Shown here: piece by piece, positions 1 to 5,936 of the stretch
How positions within the stretch are numbered: the stretch's first letter is position 1
Layout of the letters: the number at the start of each line of letters is the position of its first letter
NCBI GenBank assembly: GCA_022360535.1
Contig: JAKSCP010000102.1
Span: forward strand, 1-5,936
Reading direction: 5' to 3'
Length of the DNA: 5,936 nt
From: Pseudomonadales bacterium
GTDB lineage: Bacteria; Pseudomonadota; Gammaproteobacteria; Pseudomonadales; Pseudohongiellaceae
Notes under the pieces: generated by a model
What the model was told of the DNA's origin: nothing
Database searches by the model: none
Seen by the model: the letters and a program-made list of their open reading frames with translations, nothing else
Program-made: the position numbers and the translations under genes

Positions 1-542
1 AGCGCCACAAACACATTATGCAGTTCTCTGCCTTCTGCTGCTGCATCCCGGATACGCTCAGCATAGGTGATGCGCTCGCCGGCACCAAAAGTCTGAAACT
101 GGCCGGCGACAATCAAATCGATTTCAGTTAGTTGGTTTTGCGTCAGTTTAAGCTCTTCCCCCTTCCTCAACCCAAGCGGCGCCAGATACAGGCTAATAGA
201 AGCCACTAAAATCATTATCAGTGAAGTTGCCCCGGCTGTATTTAACAGCAGCCGTTTCTGACTGACTCCCGAACCCATCAGAATAACCATTTCGTTATCG
301 GCATACATGCGACCGTAAGCCAGAATAATGGCAAGGAAAAGGGCCAGGGGCAGAATCACCAACAGGAACTCTGGTATCCTGTACATCATGAGTAATAAAA
401 GGATATCTGGCGCTTTCTCTCCAGCAACCGCATCGCCAAGGTACTGGATAAACCGACCTGTTAGCGCTACGGCCAGTAATACCACTGTCACCACAGTGAC
501 TATCTGCAGCACTTGCTTGGTGAGGTAGCGAAAAATAATCAA
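1..542 (-). CDS. lptF: LptF, LPS export ABC transporter permease (partial, N-terminal 180 residues)
   Basis: LptF is one of the two inner-membrane permeases (with LptG) of the LptB2FG ABC transporter, which extracts lipopolysaccharide from the inner membrane and passes it to the LptC/LptA bridge. The visible part begins LIIFRYLTKQV (first residue Met in vivo), the usual LptF start. Three hydrophobic segments follow at about residues 11-28, 57-78 and 98-122. Between them are family-typical stretches: LTGRFIQYLG (27-36), YRIPEF (54-59), LAYGRMYADNEM (74-85) and a GQFQTF segment (148-153) opening the periplasmic domain. LptF is normally about 360-380 aa, so roughly half is missing past the left edge. 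I chose TTG at 540-542 because it is the first possible start after an in-frame stop (591-593) and matches the family N-terminus; an AGAGAG lies 10 nt upstream. The next in-frame candidate, a GTG at codon 11, would cut into the conserved N-terminus. It is 48 bp downstream of the DUF6702 gene and probably cotranscribed. The sequence resembles pseudomonad LptF rather than LptG. The family call is firm; the operon is inferred. Confidence 0.95.
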   Translation of the reverse strand, partial: MIIFRYLTKQVLQIVTVVTVVLLAVALTGRFIQYLGDAVAGEKAPDILLLLMMYRIPEFLLVILPLALFLAIILAYGRMYADNEMVILMGSGVSQKRLLLNTAGATSLIMILVASISLYLAPLGLRKGEELKLTQNQLTEIDLIVAGQFQTFGAGERITYAERIRDAAAEGRELHNVFVA

Positions 543-552
543 GTCGTGGTTG

Positions 553-558
553 CTCTCT
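553..558 (-). promoter_or_regulatory. Ribosome binding site of lptF
   Basis: AGAGAG on the minus strand, 10 nt ahead of the TTG codon. It is a moderate Shine-Dalgarno match and supports the otherwise unusual TTG start, since the frame has no ATG or GTG between the preceding in-frame stop and this codon. Confidence 0.5.
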
Positions 559-590
559 GAATCCTGCGATAAGGATGGTGGACAAAGTTT

Positions 591-1148
591 CTATGACGTG
601 AAGTCTACGCTGAGCTGTTCATCGTTGCCTTCAAATGTGAGGCTGAAAATCTCCCCAGCGCGCTCGATGTTGACCAGGTTCGATTGATCGGGCCACACGT
701 CCCGTAAAGCGACATTGATAATGGACATCCCGTCTATGTCTTCACGGTTGGCGATTTCCTGATAAACCCACATGAATTGGCCATCAATCTCTTCCCCAAC
801 ATACTGCAGAGGCAATTCTTGTTCCGACCCGTCGGACAGGCTTACGACTATTGCAAAGCGATTGATTACATAACTACTGAATAACTGTCTGGATTCTGCC
901 GACTCCACCAGCGTTTGACGCTCACCGAAGATCAACGTGGCAGCGTGCTCTGCATCATGCACGAAGAAACGATGCATCACTTCGATGTTGTTAGTGTTGG
1001 GATTAAAGAGCACCCGTGTAACAGCAGTTTTTTGCTGGTGAGCGCTGCCGAGAGGCGCAGAAAGGAGTAGCGCCAGCAGCAGGCTGAATCGCCAGCCTGC
1101 TGCCAGAACCAGGTGTAGATTAGTCCTCAGACTCCGGGTCTTCTTCAT
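591..1148 (-). CDS. DUF6702-like secreted protein
   Basis: A 185-aa protein of unknown function, predicted to be exported. The N-terminus has basic residues (MKKTRSLR), a hydrophobic core at about 21-34 and a likely signal peptidase I site after Ala36 (GSA|HQ). The mature part reads as a small beta-rich domain: strands around 41-61 (TRVLFNPNTNNIEVMHRFF), 92-105 and 111-118 (ELPLQYVG), a WVYQEI strand (127-132), then an NLVNIE segment (157-162) and a closing strand GEIFSLTF (165-172). This order, with a His directly after the signal peptide, fits my recollection of DUF6702, a family of small secreted proteins; that is pattern recognition, not a search result. Its first 29 bp overlap the end of the M1 peptidase gene in another frame, and no strong Shine-Dalgarno is visible, so translation is probably coupled. 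It may help fold, localise or regulate the peptidase, but that is inferred only from position. Confidence 0.8.
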   Translation of the reverse strand: MKKTRSLRTNLHLVLAAGWRFSLLLALLLSAPLGSAHQQKTAVTRVLFNPNTNNIEVMHRFFVHDAEHAATLIFGERQTLVESAESRQLFSSYVINRFAIVVSLSDGSEQELPLQYVGEEIDGQFMWVYQEIANREDIDGMSIINVALRDVWPDQSNLVNIERAGEIFSLTFEGNDEQLSVDFTS

Positions 1149-3561
1149 CGTCAGTTCGCAGCTCAGTCTTGATGTCCTGCATAATATCCCTGCTTAGCAG
1201 ACCACCGCCACCTTCTGATTTGAAGGATTCAATGCGGGAAGGGATGATTCGACGGGGATAGTAGTTGTTCTCTATATTGACGTCGGCCGTTTCCTGCAAA
1301 GGATCAATCACGATGCTGGCTATGTCTTTCTCAGCCACCACCAGCTTCTTCACTGCGTGGGGTGAACGGCGCCAGATTTCGGCGGGGATGCGCATCTCTT
1401 CGCTGCTACCATCGGTGAACTCAATCTGCAGAATGATTGGCATCACCAGACCGCCTTCATTGGAAAACTCCAGCAGGTAGTAGTTCAGATCTTCCTCAAC
1501 CGCCCGATCCAACACGGCACGCTCCCAATCTTCCAGCCCTTCAAGAAAACTGTTGTAGCGATTCCGCTCTACATTGGTAACGGTAAACTGATCATTCTCG
1601 TCATAGAAATCCCGAATATCGGTGTTGCGTTCAACCCAGGTCTGCAAGCCTTCCTGCCGATTACGCTCCACATACACCGACGGAGGCAGGGCCTTTTCAA
1701 ACTCACGCTGTCTTGCATAGTCGATATCTGGATTCTCGGTATCAATTTGCATCTCGTAAACACGATTCAAGGCAATGTCTACATGATCGGTCGTGTAAAA
1801 CCAACCGCGCCAGAACCAATCGAGATCGATGCCTGAAGCTTCTTCCATGGTCCGGAAAAAATCCGCCGGCGTTGGGCGTTTGAAAGCCCATAGTTGTGAA
1901 TACTCTTTAAAGGCGAAGTCGAACAGTTCCCGGCCCATGATGGTTTCGCGCAAAATATTAATCGCCGTAGCTGGTTTCGAATAAGCATTCGGCCCTAAAC
2001 GCAATACACTATCGGACTGCGTCATTACCGGCACCTGATTCTGCGACTCCATATAATCGGTGATATAGCGGGGTTCTACACCCCAGGGTATTTCCGCATC
2101 CCACTCTCGGCCGGCAACTGAATCCAGATAGCTGTTGATACCCTCGTCCATCCAGGTCCACTGCCGCTCATCGGAGTTCACAATCATCGGGAAATAAAAG
2201 TGCCCAATCTCATGAATTACCACTCCGATCATGAAGCGCTTGGTCGCCAGCGTATAAGTACGACTGCCGTCATCCTGCAGTGTGGTACGTGGCCCATTGA
2301 AGGTGATCATGGGGTATTCCATACCACCAACAAACCCGACATTCACTGACTGCGCAGTTGGATAGGGAAAATCAAATGAGAAGCGGCTATAAACTTCCAG
2401 AGTATGAATGACGACTTCTGTTGAGAAGTCGGACCAGAGAGTGCCGCCTTCTTTTGGGTAGAAGGACATCGCCATCACCAGTTCCTGCTCGGCTCCCGGC
2501 TGCTGGTGACCTTTCGCATCCCAGATAAATTTGCGCGACGATGACCAGGCAAAATCTCGAACGTTTTCTGCAGCGAATCGCCATGTGGCTGTCTGGTTAG
2601 ACCCATCACTTTCATTCTCCAACGCCTCTTCCGGCGTTACGATGAAGACGGGTCGCGCCGCCGTCTCGGCTTCCTGCAATCGATCGCGCTGTTCCCGGGT
2701 TAGTACTTCGTTTGCGTTTTGTAACTCCCCGGTTGCGGCCACGATATGGTCTGCAGGAACTGTCATCGACACTTCATAGTCACCAAATTCGAGCGTGAAT
2801 TCACCGGAACCCAGAAATTCCTTGTTGGTCCAGCCCTCGTAGTCGGTGTAGGCAACTAAACGAGGAAACCACTGAGACAGCGCGAAGATATAGTTACCAC
2901 CCTCGCGTTCGTCATCTGGAAAATGCTCATAACCACCCCGTGGCGACAGGATGTCGCCATTGACGATATCGAAAGCGAAATCGATGCGCAGTTCTACTTC
3001 GTCACCGGTACCAAGAGGCTCAGCCAGATCTACCCGCATCAATGTTCCCACCACTGTATGCCGCAAGGCATTCTCGCGACTATCGGTCACCGCGTTGATC
3101 TGGTGGCCCAAATTGGAATCGTCGTAGTACTGCAGAGCTTGTAACTGGCCGAGACTGATGCGGGCAGGATCGTTGTCGTCGGCATCCGGACTGGCACGGT
3201 TGAAAGTGCCACTCATTACCGCCATGGAATCTGAACGAAAACGATTTTGATCGAGCTGAAACCACAGATAAGACAGCGTGTCCGGTGAGTTATTGCGATA
3301 AGTAATCAGCTCAGTAGCTGTGATGCGCTGATTCTCCTCGTCCAATGTGGCGTCGATGTTGTAATCAACTTCCTGTTGCCAGTACTCATGACCAGGAGCG
3401 CCGGAGGCATTACGGTAGACATTGGGGGTGGGTAACACCTCGTCCAATTGTCGAAATTTGTCCTCAAAATTGCCTTTGGTTTGCTGAATGCCCTGGGCCA
3501 TGGCCCCGGTACAGATGAGGCAGAGCAGGCTGATAGCCAATGGGGATACTGCTCTCGTCAT
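1120..3561 (-). CDS. Secreted M1-family zinc metallopeptidase
   Basis: An 813-aa gluzincin of peptidase family M1, which hydrolyses peptide bonds, classically removing N-terminal residues. A Sec signal peptide covers residues 1-22 (hydrophobic core about 8-20, AMA|QG cleavage, no lipobox), so it acts in the periplasm or outside. The N-terminal beta domain spans about 60-275. The catalytic domain follows at about 370-595: GGMEYP at 412-417 in the place of the GAMEN substrate motif, HEIGH at 450-454, then a Glu exactly 18 residues later (E473). Zinc ligands are thus H450, H454 and E473, with E451 the general base. Y527 in AYSKPATAI matches the transition-state Tyr of the family. After this come a charged, probably helical stretch (about 610-690), an Ig-like beta domain (about 695-770) ending NNYYPR, and a Gly-rich and acidic tail. 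ATG at 3559-3561 has a clear AGGAGAG. It is first in a run with the DUF6702 gene and lptF. Natural substrate is unknown. Confidence 0.96.
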   Translation of the reverse strand: MTRAVSPLAISLLCLICTGAMAQGIQQTKGNFEDKFRQLDEVLPTPNVYRNASGAPGHEYWQQEVDYNIDATLDEENQRITATELITYRNNSPDTLSYLWFQLDQNRFRSDSMAVMSGTFNRASPDADDNDPARISLGQLQALQYYDDSNLGHQINAVTDSRENALRHTVVGTLMRVDLAEPLGTGDEVELRIDFAFDIVNGDILSPRGGYEHFPDDEREGGNYIFALSQWFPRLVAYTDYEGWTNKEFLGSGEFTLEFGDYEVSMTVPADHIVAATGELQNANEVLTREQRDRLQEAETAARPVFIVTPEEALENESDGSNQTATWRFAAENVRDFAWSSSRKFIWDAKGHQQPGAEQELVMAMSFYPKEGGTLWSDFSTEVVIHTLEVYSRFSFDFPYPTAQSVNVGFVGGMEYPMITFNGPRTTLQDDGSRTYTLATKRFMIGVVIHEIGHFYFPMIVNSDERQWTWMDEGINSYLDSVAGREWDAEIPWGVEPRYITDYMESQNQVPVMTQSDSVLRLGPNAYSKPATAINILRETIMGRELFDFAFKEYSQLWAFKRPTPADFFRTMEEASGIDLDWFWRGWFYTTDHVDIALNRVYEMQIDTENPDIDYARQREFEKALPPSVYVERNRQEGLQTWVERNTDIRDFYDENDQFTVTNVERNRYNSFLEGLEDWERAVLDRAVEEDLNYYLLEFSNEGGLVMPIILQIEFTDGSSEEMRIPAEIWRRSPHAVKKLVVAEKDIASIVIDPLQETADVNIENNYYPRRIIPSRIESFKSEGGGGLLSRDIMQDIKTELRTDDEEDPESED

Positions 3562-3567
3562 GTCACT

Positions 3568-3574
3568 CTCTCCT
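3568..3574 (-). promoter_or_regulatory. Ribosome binding site of the M1 peptidase gene
   Basis: AGGAGAG on the minus strand, 6 nt ahead of the ATG at 3559-3561. It is a strong Shine-Dalgarno match at good spacing and fixes the start of the peptidase and its signal peptide. Confidence 0.8.
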
Positions 3575-3599
3575 ACTTCGCTGGATTACATTTCCCATG

Positions 3600-3621
3600 T
3601 CTCGAAATCGTCTCGAAATCG
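3600..3621. repeat. Perfect 11-bp tandem direct repeat in the divergent intergenic region
   Basis: TCTCGAAATCG occurs twice back to back (3600-3610 and 3611-3621), 39 bp upstream of the M1 peptidase start and 113 bp upstream of the small membrane protein start. An 11-bp period is close to one helical turn, so two copies could present the same face to a DNA-binding protein. It may equally be a small slippage duplication. No regulator gene is visible in the window. Confidence 0.6.
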
Positions 3622-3642
3622 GGGGCAGATGATACCTTGTTT

Positions 3643-3655
3643 TGCGGAAACCGCA
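3643..3655. promoter_or_regulatory. Short dyad, possible operator
   Basis: TGCGG-AAA-CCGCA is a perfect inverted repeat of 5-bp arms around 3 bases, 21 bp to the right of the tandem repeat and between the two divergent genes. It is too short and has no T-run to be a terminator for either gene. A role as an operator is only a possibility. A TATCAT hexamer on the minus strand at 3630-3635 could be the -10 of the peptidase promoter, but no good -35 accompanies it. Confidence 0.25.
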
Positions 3656-3734
3656 CGAATTCCGCGCGTATCCAGAATTTCTCCAGCGGTCTAAATCGTT
3701 GCAGCCTGCGGCCCTGAAACTGGATAATGGGCCT

Positions 3735-4082
3735 ATGCTTCTGTTTTATTTGCTTCTTCTGGCTGCGACCGTGATGTTGGCCCGGTCACTCATCAAATCA
3801 GCCCGGCGGCTGTTGCAGACCTTTGAAGAACAACCCAATCGTCCACAGATTGGGGGCTTGATCCTGGCGGGATGCCTCTTGTTCATCTCCGGCATCGGTT
3901 GGCTGTTGCTGGCATTTGTGACCGCAGGGGCCGTGTTGCATGAACTAAGCCCTTCCGGGCCAGCTCCTTATGTGTTGCTGCCCTGGTTCATAGGCCTGGT
4001 GCTGCAGGTCATACCTCAGGAATTTGCTAATAAAATCTTAACTATAATAAGGAAAGAAGATCCGCTGAAAGACAGCGTATAA
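3735..4082 (+). CDS. Small inner-membrane protein of unknown function
   Basis: A 115-aa protein that I do not recognise. It is strongly hydrophobic, with three likely membrane segments: residues about 1-16 (MLLFYLLLLAATVML), 39-67 (a Gly/Leu-rich stretch through GIGWLLLAFVTAGAV) and 78-93 (PYVLLPWFIGLVLQVI). A basic stretch at 17-28 (ARSLIKSARRLL) and the Lys/Arg-containing tail (IIRKEDPLKDSV) suggest cytosolic faces. There is no catalytic motif. I start it at ATG 3735 because the hydrophobic segment begins there; a longer form from TTG at 3642 would add 31 polar residues from intergenic DNA. The Shine-Dalgarno is weak (TGGA at 3721-3724). It stands alone on the plus strand, divergent from the peptidase gene and convergent with the glycosylase gene, whose end is 21 bp away. 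Being real is supported by length, hydrophobic patterning and lack of a competing gene on the other strand. Confidence 0.72.
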   Translation: MLLFYLLLLAATVMLARSLIKSARRLLQTFEEQPNRPQIGGLILAGCLLFISGIGWLLLAFVTAGAVLHELSPSGPAPYVLLPWFIGLVLQVIPQEFANKILTIIRKEDPLKDSV

Positions 4083-4103
4083 GTCGCCTGCAACCTGAAT
4101 CGC

Positions 4104-5291
4104 TTAGCAATGCCTGGCGAATTGACGCTCAGCCTCGGAACAGCCACTTGCCTGCACCAGTTCCAGACCGCCACAACCATTGAAGTTAGCGAATCGCTTT
4201 AGTTCGGTGATGAAGGATTTGTAGAAAGCGTCCTTAGCCCCTACCGACTTTTCCACGTGCAAATGCAACACACGCAGAATTCCGCTGCTTCTATCCGCTT
4301 TCGCGTCTATTCGCCCTACCAGTTTGTTGCGATAGAGAAGTGGCAAACAGAAGTAACCGTATTTTCTCTCAGTTTTTTTAACATAGCATTCTATTTGGTA
4401 ATCGAAGTCGAATAGCTGCTGTGTTCGCTGGCGTTGAATAACGGCATTATCGAACGGAGAGAGAATTCGAAAGCCACTGCGAGGCAACTTTTCATCCTGG
4501 CTCTCTAACAATTCGGGCTGACAATAGTAGAGTGTTCCAGCGATCTCTATTTCTGCCAGCTGACCTTCTTCGACCATCTCAGCTACCGCCTGCCGAACGA
4601 CACTGCCCAGGCCTTTGCGCAAATAACTTATCTCCTTTGCTTGCGCAATCGCGTTCGCAGCCACGTAACGCTTGATAAGATGGCGACACAGCTCCATTTC
4701 CGAAGGCATCGCCGTCTCAACCCAATCTGGCAGCACTCGCTCGCGCAAATCATAGACTTTGTGAAAATTCTTGCGATAAGGAACCATCAATTCACCTTCC
4801 ATGAACAGCTGTTCCAGTGCCAATTTGGAGGGGGCTCGTGCCCACATTGCTTTGCTGCCAGGTTTATCGTCGAAGTCTTTTGCCATCAACGGCCCTTCGG
4901 CACGAATGCGCTTGAGTACATGGTCCGTTTGCTTCTTGTTCTTGGGATACCAGTGCACCTCCCCTGCAGCAATGCGGCCCATCATAGGCAGGGAGAAGCG
5001 ATAATCCCGCATGGGGAGAATCGCCAGAGCGTGGGCCCAGTGCTCAAAAATCTTACCCTCTCGCTGCAACTTATCCACATGATCCAGCCGGTAGGAATGC
5101 AACCGATTCCATAGTGTGTGGTGATGGGCGCGGGCTACAACACTGAGGGTATCTAACTGCACATAACCAAGGTGCTCGATAGCTTTCCGGGTTGCCGCAA
5201 TTCCGGTGCCCAAAGCTTTTCGAGAGTCCAGTAACTGTGCGTTCAATACAATTTTTCGAACTCTCGAAGAGTCTAATTGGCTACTCGCCAT
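4104..5291 (-). CDS. ycaQ: YcaQ/AlkZ-family winged-helix DNA glycosylase
   Basis: A 395-aa member of the HTH_42 family, whose E. coli member YcaQ (AlkX) is a monofunctional DNA glycosylase that removes bulky N7-alkylguanine and unhooks interstrand crosslinks, starting base excision repair. The protein aligns by eye with E. coli YcaQ (about 410 aa) from end to end. The N-terminal helical region holds the catalytic Gln-x-Asp motif as VQLDT (Q45, D47), followed by VVAR (51-54) and EHWAHA (83-88). Winged-helix tandems occupy about 120-260 (KNFHKVYDLRERVLPDW at 174-190 is very YcaQ-like). The C-terminal part carries LSPFDNAV (277-284), QQLFDFDYQIECY (291-303) and YGYFCLPLLYRNKLVGRID (311-329), all diagnostic. 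All expected parts are present. The ATG at 5289-5291 gives the same N-terminal length as E. coli YcaQ, although the ribosome site is weak. A terminator just upstream separates it from the previous gene, so it probably has its own promoter. The family is certain; the exact lesion it acts on is inferred. Confidence 0.93.
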   Translation of the reverse strand: MASSQLDSSRVRKIVLNAQLLDSRKALGTGIAATRKAIEHLGYVQLDTLSVVARAHHHTLWNRLHSYRLDHVDKLQREGKIFEHWAHALAILPMRDYRFSLPMMGRIAAGEVHWYPKNKKQTDHVLKRIRAEGPLMAKDFDDKPGSKAMWARAPSKLALEQLFMEGELMVPYRKNFHKVYDLRERVLPDWVETAMPSEMELCRHLIKRYVAANAIAQAKEISYLRKGLGSVVRQAVAEMVEEGQLAEIEIAGTLYYCQPELLESQDEKLPRSGFRILSPFDNAVIQRQRTQQLFDFDYQIECYVKKTERKYGYFCLPLLYRNKLVGRIDAKADRSSGILRVLHLHVEKSVGAKDAFYKSFITELKRFANFNGCGGLELVQASGCSEAERQFARHC

Positions 5292-5373
5292 GCTTTACCA
5301 TTGATTAGAAAGTTAGTCCCAAAAACTCTGACACAACGAGGTAAAACTGGCAACCAATGTGAATACTAGCCAC
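5292..5373. promoter_or_regulatory. Leader and likely promoter region of the glycosylase gene
   Basis: About 80 bp between the terminator of the gene to the right and the glycosylase ATG. It must contain the glycosylase promoter if the terminator works as it appears to. No hexamer pair is good enough to name; a TAGTAT on the minus strand (5363-5368) is one weak -10 candidate. No operator-like dyad (for example a LexA box) is visible. Confidence 0.35.
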
Positions 5374-5412
5374 AAAAAGAAAAGCCCCAGAGGGAATCTC
5401 CGGGGCTTTTCT
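5374..5412 (-). terminator. Strong rho-independent terminator
   Basis: Arms at 5378-5392 and 5398-5412 pair over 15 positions with a single mismatch (A5389 opposite C5401) around the 5-base loop GGAAT. The stem core is four G-C pairs flanked by an A/T stretch. Read leftward, the stem ends in a T-rich run (TTTTCTTTTTG), so it terminates the minus-strand gene whose stop is 22 bp away at 5435. Read rightward, the tract is only TTTTCT, so it would be weaker in that direction. Confidence 0.88.
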
Positions 5413-5434
5413 GCAATCGTTCTCTCGAGCTAGC

Positions 5435-5936
5435 TTAGCGACGATAGTCGTATGTCAACTCGTAAGAGATGCTCACTCCGGGCGCCAAGGCTGACGCGCT
5501 GAAGGAGACGTTAAATGTTCGTTGGCTATCAGTGTTCGTCACAACCGTGATAGAAATGTTACTAATACCTGAAGCAATGCCATCGAGACTGCTTATGATT
5601 TCCTGATTCACCTCTTCGGTATTAGACAGATCGGGCGCGGGAACGTCGTTAGCTACCAGCCCCTGAAAGGCAATGGTATTGCCAATGCCAAGAGTAGTTG
5701 TCGTCACGTTACCTGAAATAGTCAGGTCCCACAGCTCAAGTGACGATCCGCCGCTGTTGCCGTCTCCCGAAGAGCCACTGTCAGTCGGCGTTTCTCGAGC
5801 TTCCAGCGTTGACATAACAGAACTTATAGAACCCGCATCCACTATTGCATCGCCAAAAGCGCCACCCAACAGAAAGACATTGTTATCTGCAAATGCCAGA
5901 TAGATTCCGGTCTGGGGATAGAACCTATACACATAA
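5435..5936 (-). CDS. Unrecognised beta-rich protein, probably exported (3' part)
   Basis: The C-terminal 166 residues of a gene that enters from beyond the right edge. The frame is open through the edge, and the GTG at 5930-5932 reads as an internal Val in YVYRFYPQTGIYLAF rather than a start. I do not recognise the family. Counting from the edge, residues 1-45 form a compact unit with aromatic beta strands (YRFYP, IYLAF, VFLLGGAFG) ending in VDAGSISSV. A low-complexity Ser/Gly/Asp linker follows (about 51-65, SGSSGDGNSGG). The last 100 residues form a second beta-rich, Thr/Ser/Asn-rich domain, opening LWDLTISGNV and closing SISYELTYDYRR. There are no Cys residues, no catalytic motif and no membrane segment. 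Composition and a flexible linker between beta domains are typical of proteins exported from marine gammaproteobacteria, but the signal peptide would be outside the window, so export is inferred. A strong terminator follows its stop, so it is the last gene of its transcript. Confidence 0.85.
   Translation of the reverse strand, partial: YVYRFYPQTGIYLAFADNNVFLLGGAFGDAIVDAGSISSVMSTLEARETPTDSGSSGDGNSGGSSLELWDLTISGNVTTTTLGIGNTIAFQGLVANDVPAPDLSNTEEVNQEIISSLDGIASGISNISITVVTNTDSQRTFNVSFSASALAPGVSISYELTYDYRR

Noticed and set aside
295..585. Minus-strand open frame of 96 codons beginning MSTILIAGF
   Set aside because: It overlaps the lptF N-terminus in another frame; the lptF frame gives a clear permease sequence, while this one is Ser/Arg/Cys-rich without family features.
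540..600. Possible frameshift joining the DUF6702-like gene and lptF
   Set aside because: Both have natural ends: a TAG stop and a family-typical LptF N-terminus, and each belongs to a different family.
3642..3734. Longer start (TTG at 3642) for the small membrane protein
   Set aside because: It would add 31 polar residues encoded by intergenic DNA that includes the dyad; the hydrophobic N-terminus starts naturally at ATG 3735.
3727..3774. Fifteen-codon open frame (ATG at 3727) overlapping the membrane protein start
   Set aside because: It could be a leader peptide, but it has no ribosome site better than that of the main gene and no regulatory hairpin, so chance is more likely.
4641..5114. 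Plus-strand open frame of 157 codons
   Set aside because: It lies wholly antisense within the glycosylase gene, whose protein aligns with YcaQ throughout; its His/Arg-rich composition is that of a shadow frame.
1..5936. Mobile element, CRISPR array or defence system
   Set aside because: No transposase, integrase, terminal repeats, spaced repeats or defence-type domains were seen on either strand; the genes look like stable chromosomal content.

Overview
The window looks like a chromosomal segment of a Gram-negative, probably marine-type, gammaproteobacterium. The support is an LptF permease for LPS export, two proteins with Sec-type signal peptides, a YcaQ/AlkZ-type DNA glycosylase close to the Escherichia coli version, moderate GC content and tight gene packing. 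The exact lineage cannot be read from the sequence. No mobile element, tRNA, rRNA or CRISPR array is visible.

Left part (1-3561, all minus strand, read right to left): a three-gene run. A large secreted M1 zinc metallopeptidase (813 aa) overlaps by 29 bp a small secreted DUF6702-like protein (185 aa). After a 48-bp gap comes lptF, which starts at TTG and runs off the left edge of the window. Overlap and close spacing suggest one transcript. It would link a periplasmic or exported peptidase and its small partner to the LPS transport permease gene. In many gammaproteobacteria lptF is instead found facing pepA.

Middle (3562-4103): a 173-bp divergent intergenic region carries an 11-bp perfect tandem repeat and a small dyad. 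It is followed by a plus-strand gene for a 115-aa unrecognised inner-membrane protein. Its stop lies only 21 bp from the end of the next, convergent gene, with no visible terminator between them.

Right part (4104-5936, minus strand): a full-length YcaQ/AlkZ-family winged-helix DNA glycosylase (395 aa) with an intact Gln-x-Asp catalytic motif. Next come a strong rho-independent terminator and the 3' part of an unrecognised beta-rich protein, probably exported, that enters from beyond the right edge. The terminator ends that incoming gene's transcript, so the glycosylase gene probably has its own promoter in 5292-5373.

Most of the window is ordinary core-genome content. I see no convincing new multi-gene system. 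The points most worth a second look are the M1/DUF6702/lptF linkage, the GGMEYP variant of the aminopeptidase motif, the tandem repeat in the divergent promoter region, and the two unrecognised proteins.
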